Source: Aulostomus chinensis (Eukaryota > Chordata > Actinopteri > Syngnathiformes > Aulostomidae). From it: a stretch of DNA of 64,000 nucleotides. The notes below the pieces were generated by a model. The model was not told the origin of the DNA and searched no databases. It saw nothing but the letters and a program-made list of their open reading frames with translations. Position numbers and translations under genes: made by a program. The DNA is taken from positions 13,860,177 to 13,924,176 of the forward strand of contig JBBMOA010000020.1 of the NCBI GenBank assembly GCA_037954235.1. Direction: 5' to 3'. This document shows positions 55,641 through 64,000 of this stretch, piece after piece (within the stretch, counting starts at the first letter, position 1; every line of letters starts with the position of its first letter).

Positions 55641-56652
55641 GGCGACTTTCTTCGAAATCCACCAGCTTCAGCACGGCTTCCGGTCTCAATTCACCACAAT
55701 AAAAGCGACCGTAAAGATGAGAGGCTCAGGGTTGTTTTCACAGAATATCCACATGGTTGAAATATCTTTACAGATATAATGTATTGATTTAATAACAGTG
55801 GAATGAAACACAGTCCAGCAGCATTTGTTTTCTTTTTGATTCCACAAGCTCTGGATTGTGTTCTGGTTAAATTTGAAGGCCTGTAGACTCACCCCTGCTG
55901 CCAACATGTCACAATGCATGAGTAAGAAACGCATCTACAAATAGGAGTGAACACAGGATGATTGTGAGCAAAATAAGACCAGTTTCATTCTGAACAACAG
56001 CCTTTAGTTCAGTTTCAACCTCAGTGACAAAGTCATATTTTCTTGCCAGGTTTTTTTTTATTATATATATCTATATGCAGCAGTAAGAAAAACTAGACCT
56101 GCCAGCAGGATAGCAGGGTCCAAACCCTCTCTAAATTGAAACCCAACACACAGTGGATAAGATGCAAAACAAAACTTGCACCAAATTTTGAATAGAAAAC
56201 CACATTTAATGTTAACAGGAACAATTATTGCCTTGATATTTAACACTTCCCTGTTTGGAAAGATATTTTTTTTATTGATCAATTTTGCCTTTTTTGAGTA
56301 TTCAACTTTTTTTTTCCATCTGTGTGTGTATTTATCATGCGTGCAAAGCTTTGCCCAAATTGACAGAAAAAGCCTATAAATTTGAAAATGAAACTGGCAC
56401 TAAAAATGTTATTGCTTCAGATGAGCGGGATTGTTTCACGGGATCCAGCTCACTTGACCAAGCACCTTGAAGTAGCCCGTCTGTGGATGCACTTTGAGAA
56501 CATTATATTTTCATAAGGCACAAAAATGCTTTTTAGAATTAGGATGAAGAGACTAACATTTCTAACTTGCTCCACAATTAGCCAATTCCAAAATATAAAC
56601 ACAATTAGCACAAGCAAAATCAATCCAATGAAAATCCCATAATGGGTTGGAC
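55641..56652. other. dynlt1-gtf2h5 intergenic region, no gene seen
   Basis: AT-rich DNA containing the dynlt1 promoter side (55641-55700) and the putative gtf2h5 3' end. A reverse AATAAA at 56653-56658 marks a likely gtf2h5 polyadenylation signal. Short ORFs here show no family resemblance. Confidence 0.5.
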
Positions 56653-56782
56653 TTTATTTACACTACAACTTACAAAAAGGAGGGGGGAGACATGTCTATC
56701 TCAGTCCATGATGAAAACATAGCATTCCATTCTTCTTTTTGACTAAGTTTAAAAAAAAAAGAGCAGGTTCGTTTAAAAATGC

Positions 56783-57099
56783 TTATTTCTGTGTGATGGG
56801 GAAGGAATTCTGATCCATCAACTCGCCGACTCGGTCTTGCAGAGTGTGAACCACCTCGGCCAGGATGAACAGATGCGTGTCATCTAGGTCCTTGAGGATG
56901 AACTTCTTTCCCAGCGCCATGGTTTCATCCAGGTGGAGAAGGAACTGCTTCATGGCAGGATCACTAGTCCAGTGAGCAAAGGGGAGGAAATGACAAGGCA
57001 TTAAAATTGTTCGGCAGTAATAGTAGTAATTATATCCAACTCATTTTGATGCAGTCTTCTTTACCATTCAACAAGGACACCTTTGTGCACGTTGACCAT
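56783..57099 (-). CDS. gtf2h5: General transcription factor IIH subunit 5 (TTDA/p8)
   Basis: Two coding exons on the minus strand, 57099-57065 and 56963-56783, give 71 residues, the family length. The protein is the smallest TFIIH core subunit. It stabilises p52/XPD and is needed for nucleotide excision repair. The sequence begins MVNVHKGVLVECDPAMKQFL and continues DETMALGKKFILKDLDDTHL, ending VGELMDQNSFPITQK; it is nearly colinear with human GTF2H5. It is followed downstream on the same strand by dynlt1 and preceded by serac1. A non-coding upstream exon may exist near 57530-57600 but is not certain. Confidence 0.96.
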
Positions 57100-57815
57100 C
57101 CTGACAGGCGAAGAGGCAGCGAAGTCCAAGTAAATATTCAAAGTCTGTAACATAGTAGACAGATATGTGGCTTTCTCGACTAAAACAAGAGCAGCAATAG
57201 ACAAAAGGGAAGATTCAGAAAGGTAAACCGGAGCAACTTTGTAGGAAACAGAACAAAGACTGAAAATACTTGCTAGTTATTTATAAAACACGATAGCAGC
57301 TATTTCAAAGTATTGCTGCTAATGCTAGCTTGTTGCACGTTCATAAATAAGATACTCCCTGTGAGCTTTGCTAAATAACCGCTATTATGTTTAACAAAAA
57401 ACAAGTTTTAAAAAAATGTCAAAAATATCAAGATAAAAGTACCTGAGTTCGCTTAAACTAATTTTACCCACCTAGCAAATGTAACAGTGCGATGCTAACT
57501 TCTGCTAGCCTAGATGTAGTACGGTGTGCGCAGAAGGACAATCTTTTCAGGTCCTTTCTTCTCTTGAATTGGTGCATCACCGCCTCCAGCAGCTATGAAG
57601 TGCGAAGTAGAATAGGCTTATTTTGGCACAGGTGAAGTCTTCCACAATGCAACTGTCAAAAGATGCATTCTTATATTGATCGTAAGAGCGTTAATTAAAT
57701 GTGTGTCATAAAGTTATTATAGGGTAAGGAGTCCAGACGAGACATACAATTTGTGATGGTAAATCAAACATGTCAAAAAGCAGTGCAACAGTCAAATTAT
57801 GCCTCTGCCACACTT
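57100..57815. other. gtf2h5 5' flank and gap before the serac1 3' end
   Basis: This contains the gtf2h5 promoter side with no clear TATA box. The reverse AATAAA at 57816-57821 is a candidate serac1 polyadenylation signal, giving a 3' UTR of about 460 bases. No other gene is seen. Confidence 0.4.
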
Positions 57816-58174
57816 TTTATTGTCAGCATTACAAGTGAAATTATGGACACGGGAAGATTAAAATCCAGTTGAGGTGTTAGTAGAAACAAATAAAGCATCC
57901 TGGATACAGGTCCGTTTCAGGTTAGGCTCAGGGAGGAATATATTATGGCACGAAAGTGGCATAGTGTAGTTAATAAAAAAAAATAAAAATATCATAAACC
58001 ATAGCTCTAGTTAGAAATAGACAAGTCAGTGCATCTTTTAAAAAAAAGGTACAGTATGAATATAATGTCTGTCAACAAAATAAAATCATGGGCACACTTC
58101 TATTCAGAGGTAATTATGATTACCTTTCAAATACCTTTTAAAATTCATTGCAAGTCTTAACTGATGCAGTTTTG

Positions 58175-58178
<4 letters not shown>

Positions 58179-58215
<37 letters not shown>
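58179..58215. repeat. (TG)n microsatellite in the serac1 3' UTR
   Basis: TG array of about 18 units between the serac1 stop (58279) and its putative polyadenylation site. Read on the transcript strand it is a CA repeat. Confidence 0.85.
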
Positions 58216-58219
<4 letters not shown>

Positions 58220-58278
58220 TGAGGTGGTGCTGGAAGTTCAAGTAAGGGTGGGGTCTGTTACAAGTGCATCAGTGTGAG

Positions 58279-61200
58279 TCAGTGGTTGATGTAGCTCTGC
58301 AGTGCTTCTTGGATGAATCGAAGACTACGTTTGTACAGGAATGAGTTCTTCTTCTCTGGCTTGCAGATGTTGAGATGATCTACATCCACCTCGATCAGCT
58401 CGCCGATGCCAAGATCTGATTGCAGAACAGACCAGGTAAGGGTTGATGGAACAACGCAACAGACGTGTAATGCTATTCACTGCACACGCACACACATGCA
58501 CGTGCACTGGTGTCACGTACGTGCTGATTGTGCTGGAACCACCAGGATCTTGATCATGGGGCCGATGGTTGTTGGCAGCGTCTCTGCAAAGCTTAGCACC
58601 TTGATTTCTTTCTCTTTGGCCATGTTCAAGAAGTTCTCATTCAGGTTGCGCAGTGCTGGAGAGTCTTAAACCACATCAACAACCTTCAGTATCAAACATT
58701 TTAAATATAAAAGAAGCTTCTTTTTTTTCTTCACTTACCTTTACACAGTTCTCTAACCTCTATAGAGGGGAAGAGGAGATATCTGACATTGACTGAGTAT
58801 TCTGCCATAAAGGTGCCGTGGTGAGGAACACTGTAGAACAAAATGCCCTTGGTGTTCTTTAGCAGTCCGCTCATATCGGGGTCCTCGGAGGCATCCAGCA
58901 GCATTTTCTTCACAAGCAAGCCTGACCCAGAAATTAAACACAAGAGGGCAAACATCATCGTCAAATTAAAATATCATTGTAGAATAAATCAACCCGTTTA
59001 CGTGTTGCCCTCCTCTACAATCCCCACTCACGCTGTGGCCCCCTCCCTCACGAGTAGAGTGCTGCTCAAATTCAACAAAACATTGAATTTTATAATTCTA
59101 TGGCATTTTCTACTTGAAGGATTGCTTCTTGACTGTATTTTTGTGACTGTTTTATAATATTTACACATTGCTATCTTGTTTCTTGATTTACAGGCCTGGC
59201 AGGTTTGAATCCCATGTTTTAGATATGAAAAACAAAAACAAAAAACAAAAGTTGGCTTCCTTTGAATCAGAAATACGTCCCCAAAATGTAACTTGACACA
59301 TGACAGCTGCTAATGTAAAGTCTACTAATGGGAAACTGTACCTCCCATACTGTGAGCTACCCAGACCACCGGCCTCTCCCCAACTCCTGCCATCTTTAAC
59401 TTTTTAAGCAACTCTTGACTTCTGTAAGCCAAGGACTTCCTGAGGAGATAAAAGCACAGACTTCATGAATTACTCACTTGCAAAACGTGCCGCTGTCCAG
59501 GTGTTAGTAAACAAGTCATGACGCATTTTTTTGATATCATTTCAATCATTTACGTGTCAACTCAAGAGAGCAAGCTATGAAAATAAACAAGGCTTGGTGA
59601 AAAATGAAACGCTAAAAAAAAAGTTGAATTAAAAAAAAAGAAGAGAGATTTCACCTCTGATTCTCGACGGGACACTTGGCCATCCAGTCACTAAGGTGGC
59701 TGTCGTATTCCACTGATAATACTCTCAGATTAGGACAATCAGCAGCCAGCCATGACTGTTCAGCGGAAAAGCACAACCACAGAGTTCATCAGAGAAAAAA
59801 CATTTTGATGGGTTCAACAAATCTCCACAGTACCACAGCTTTCTCACCTTTGGCCAACATTCTGTGTAATCGTCCTCATCTTTCTCCTCCTCTCCGGTAT
59901 TTCGGTCCTTTTGCCGCCACGTCTTAAAAGCCGCCCCTAAAATCCCATGAATGAACAGCACGTCTGCTTTGATTTGCTGGCTGGAACAGAACACGTTAAT
60001 TTGAATAGAAAATAAAACAACCCCGTTATAAAATGATGAAACAATAGAATCGATCCTTTTTCCTACTTGCCACGTGTTTGAGGGTGGAGGATGTATACGC
60101 CATCTTCATACTTCTCTGTCACCGTTTCCCTGTCCAGGTTGGTTAAAGCGCGAGCTGCATGAGACGCCTGAATGACGTGAGGAGACTGCATCATCTCAGC
60201 CAGGACCGACAGCCACCCTGATGTCATGACAAAAGGTTTGGAGGAAAAGAGGAACTAAGGGGGGTTCATGACAATTTTAATAATTCTCGTCACATCAAGA
60301 TAGGAAGTTAAATTTACACAAGAAAACTCATGAACTGTCGATTTACCAGCCTGCACTATAGCTTGGTGAACGCTGTCGTTGAGTGCCAAGTTTCCTATGA
60401 TTCTGACAATGTTCCTCTGAATCTTCTGGGAGTCTCTACGGAGATGATAAACCCTCTGGAGGAGCTGTAGACCCCCACTGGCAACTATGTTGTCACAGTG
60501 GCTCTGGACCTGCAGACAGGAAATGCAGATTTACACAGCAGTTAAAGGCAGTGTGTAGGATTTCTATGGGGACCGTTATGAAGCATCTCCAGCTCACTGA
60601 TACACTTGTGGCTGGACAAGGGCCCCTCCGGCAATCATACACAACAATCTACTGAATTAAATCAAATAAAAGCGTGATTTGTGCATCAAGGTGATGATAT
60701 CGTTACCTTAGAGTGCTGCACCAGTGCCTGTAGGCAGAAGGATTCTACCTTCTCAGAGGGTACAGAGGTGAGGCTCTGGGCATAAGGCAACCCATTACCC
60801 CCAAAACACCACAGGCCACCCTGCACAAATAGACAATACACACAGAGCCTGCTATTACAGAATTTGTGGGGGGGCATATTAACTGGCAATTAAGGCTTCA
60901 TTTTTTTTTTTTACCCGCTGTGCTGCCAAGGACTCAGTGCTCTCTCTGAGAGCCAGCGAGGTGAAGTACTGAACACATCTGTCCACCTCAGACTGTGGCA
61001 GCGACGCCAGCAGCTGCCTAAGTCCGTCCTCCGCCGAGAAACCCTGTCGAGAGGAACACAAATTATTAGAGACAAAAGCAGGCATTCAAACGCAGGGTTC
61101 ATTGTTTCTATTTTTGCCGATAAAATTCCATGATATTCGCAGGCCTTTTAGGTCAATTTTCATGACCGTACATTCTCTTAAGTCTCTCCTTACTGCACGC

Positions 61201-64000
61201 ATGAAAAATACACAGAAATCCATGTCAGAATTTTTTTTTTTTTTTAACATTGAGCTATACGGTTTGAAAACATATAGATATTAACATTAGGTACAATTTT
61301 TTGGTGGTTTTAAAATTTTCTGGCCTTATTTTTCCATGCCTGGAAATAGCCATTTTTGAATTCCAGGTCTTTCATGGCCCTTATGAACCTTATAAACGTC
61401 CCCAAAAGGACAACTGAATATGAAGAAATATTGCACTATTAAATACGTACATCGTCGAGGTCAGGCAGTGCAGGAGGCGGCAGGAAGAATCGCAGGTCTA
61501 CCTGAGGAGTCCTGGCAAGGCTCACTGCTGTCCTCTCATCTAGAACCTGGGCTGCTGTCTGGTACTGATAATCTGGATTCCAGACAAGAGGACTGATCTA
61601 ATTCCAGTTCTGTTCACATGTTGTATAATTAAAGTATGAGATATTTATTTCACCCTGCCAGTGGTGATTGTCTGCAAGCTCCTGCACAGCTTGAAGTCTG
61701 ACGGCCTGATTGGCAGACTGGGTCCTCTTCAGCAGGACCCATAAAGCCACATCATGTGGGTCTGCATCCAGGTGACTTAACCGCTCTAAGACATGCAAAT
61801 AAAGAAATAAAATCAGTAAATAGGTATGTCATAAACAGACGACTTGCATTTTCACTGCATCTACTGTGTCTTAATATCAGTCACTATCTACAGGACCACT
61901 ATCGGATTACAACAGCTAGGGATTTACAAACCTTCCGCTTGCAAACTTTGTGTCATCAACTTGGCAGCTCATTTTTTAAAAGATAAAAAAGTTAATGCGG
62001 TTTTGCGGGATATGATTTTAATGCTAAGCTATCACACATGGCATTCTTCAAATTCGGTATTTATCCAAAAGAAGCATGATTAATTCATATTAATACAAGG
62101 AGAACAAAGTCAAAGTCATGGTGCATTTGGTAAATTAAACACATTTAATGCACCAAATATGTGATGTATAATAACAGGATGTGCAGGTGTTTCCTTTGGC
62201 CTCCCACAGAGAGTATTTGTACTTTTCTGAGAATAAATATTTGTGATTCTAAAAGCAATAACACTAGCTTCCAAGTCCACGAAGGGAGCACTTGCAGTTT
62301 CTCTCTGTGTACTTTTACTGCGAGTGTGATTTCCATGTGAATTGGGATCCAAAGCTACTTCTGTTTTCTTACCATCTATTGATTGCAGCAAAAGCTTTGA
62401 GGACATTTCCAGAAACCGTCTGGCTGCTTTATGTAGTTCCCTCCTTGCTTTGTGTGTGAGCTCTGGAAAATACACACAGTGAAAAAGAAAATGACCAACA
62501 AGGAAATAAGTATTACCAGAAACTATTTGAAGCAATCATTGCCAGCTGGTATCTCAATAGGTTGGCGGTTAACTGTTTCCATGCAATAAGTGAACCTTAA
62601 GTCCTTGACAAGCAGAAGTGGGATCAGCCAACAGACTGATCCACAATATGAAGGCAGGAAAGAAGAGGAAGGAAGGACAGGAAGTGACAGCAGATGCCAC
62701 TGGGCACCTGGACATGGTAAACTTGCGTCACACTGTGCACACCGATGGGCCTCTCAGCATTTTCCAGTTGATCTGAACAGTTCAACCATGGCGTAAACAG
62801 TAATACTGCTACTACGACGCTAAGACTGGGAATTATCTCTGGGTTTTTGTATGTTTGTGTGTATAATTTACAGGGATGTTTTTGCATAAATGGCTTGTCT
62901 TTAGTTGAAATTTTGCCATTTCTGTCTAACACAAGAACAGTAGAAATGCTCTGCTTATGCTGAGGAAGGCCTTCTATTTTATTTTAAGGTTTGACAAATA
63001 GGATGACAAATTTGCTTTTGATGGTTGGTTTTCAGCCCCAAGTGGCAGGGAAGCTGTATAATTTGTTAATGTGTTTCTATGCATCAGAAGTTCCGTCTAC
63101 TTTTTGTGGTTTACTTTAATAATCATCTACATTCATTTGCTTTGGTGCAGGATTATTGGTATATTTTATTCTGCATACTTCATTCACAGCAGAGCTGTGA
63201 TGATGCGCGAACCCTTATGTTCAGTTGTAGTGCGGTTGCCTCCCAAACATCCTAAAACCCATTTACAGTACTAACCCGGATTTTTTTTGTTGCAGCCCAA
63301 AATAATACGTTTCTCAAGTCATGACAGGATGCCGCAGCCTGCCTGTGATGCGATGCTAATTTAATCTTCTGTTTTATTTAATTGTGTCTCTGATGCTTCC
63401 CGGGCAAAGACTCACATTACACCCTAAAAACACCAAAAGGCCACTGCAGTTTCTGCACACGTCACAGGTGAGAGCTATTCAATCATTTGCATTTTGCAAC
63501 AGAGAGATGAACAAACAATGTCCCACTTTAGCCATGAAGCCTGTGTGATGGACTCACCTGCGACGAGGTTCTCCTTTCGATCTGAGGGAGTGGCCTTTAG
63601 ATACATGTAAGACTTGTACTTCTCTTGAACTATTGCACTAGTATCAATGGTCATAGCTTTGTCCAGGGCAGCCACCTCATAGGTAATAAACAGACAGCCC
63701 CTGCAGAAACAAGATGATAACACTTAAATACTGTAGTGCCGGGCAATGTGACAGAGTGAAGAAACTTACCCCAGGACAACTGCGCCTGTAACTTTCGCAA
63801 CCCTCCCTTGGAGATAAAAACAAAACAAAAACAAAAAGCATATGTATCAGATAGGGGTTTAGAACTGAACGCTTGGCATTTGATTCAAATTATTTCGAAT
63901 ATTTATATTCATAGCAATTCTCATAATACGCTGTATGTCAGGGAAATTAAGACTGAAAATGACTCACGTAAATGTTTCCACTGGATTGCTTTTTTCACGC
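58279..64000 (-). CDS. serac1: Protein SERAC1 (serine-active-site lipase-like), 5' end missing
   Basis: Sixteen exons on the minus strand, first one cut by the window: 64000-63968, 63806-63770, 63700-63558, 62462-62373, 61785-61654, 61572-61451, 61043-60915, 60820-60707, 60509-60347, 60217-60067, 59980-59848, 59755-59655, 59439-59342, 58921-58739, 58664-58521 and 58415-58279. About 636 residues are present against 654 in human. SERAC1 acts at mitochondria-ER contacts in phosphatidylglycerol remodelling and cholesterol trafficking. The membrane-near N region is GCLFITYEVAALDKA. ARM-like helices follow (GGLWCFGGNGLPYAQ). The alpha/beta hydrolase part begins ADVLFIHGILGAAFKTW. The nucleophile motif reads VWVAHSMGG, with Ala before HSMGG where I recall Ser in human. 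Next is ILFYSVPHHG, and DHLNICKPEKK near the end. Exon phases all agree. The 37-nt second visible exon is the least certain. Confidence 0.95.

Overview
The window is nuclear DNA from a ray-finned (teleost) fish. Genes are intron-rich and compact with GT-AG splicing. The intergenic DNA carries long (TG)n, (CA)n and (TA)n arrays, a Tc1-like transposon relic and a tRNA-derived SINE of fish type. All major proteins are vertebrate orthologues, recognised by reading spliced exons directly. No prokaryotic features, CRISPR arrays or viral genes were seen. Exon coordinates were read by eye from splice sites and reading-phase consistency.

Left part (1-9.4 kb): the first two exons of an unrecognised gene on the minus strand lie head to head, about 400 bp apart, with gen1 (Holliday junction resolvase, 13 coding exons, 702-7107). 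It is followed by msgn1 (mesogenin bHLH factor, single exon, 8906-9346). Next comes gene-poor DNA holding a degraded Tc1-like transposon with a second inverted-repeat element nested in it (11990-13458). An unrecognised five-exon gene for a 195-residue Arg/Gly/Pro-rich protein follows (13569-16041). mrps10 (mitochondrial ribosomal protein uS10m) is on the minus strand (19530-21425).

Right part (22.4-64 kb): tulp4 (tubby-like/SOCS-box WD40 protein, 1792 residues, with a 131-residue Gln-rich insertion) is followed by tmem181 (17 exons, one AT-AC U12-type intron, two candidate first exons). Then come dynlt1 (minus, with a tRNA-Leu(CAG) gene in an intron), gtf2h5 (minus) and serac1 (minus, 5' end beyond the window). 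The order tulp4-tmem181-dynlt1 together with gtf2h5 and serac1 matches the gene content of human 6q25.3. gen1-msgn1 corresponds to human 2p24. The window therefore spans a junction between two conserved blocks, with mrps10 and the RGG-rich gene between them.

The genes serve mostly unrelated housekeeping or developmental roles: DNA repair (gen1, gtf2h5), mitochondrial translation and lipid handling (mrps10, serac1), dynein transport (dynlt1), ubiquitin ligase adaptor or tubby-type function (tulp4) and mesoderm patterning (msgn1). The most notable non-gene signals are the U12 AT-AC intron, the overlapping uORF chain and tandem CACGTG boxes of tulp4, the alternative tmem181 promoter, the intronic tRNA and the nested transposon.
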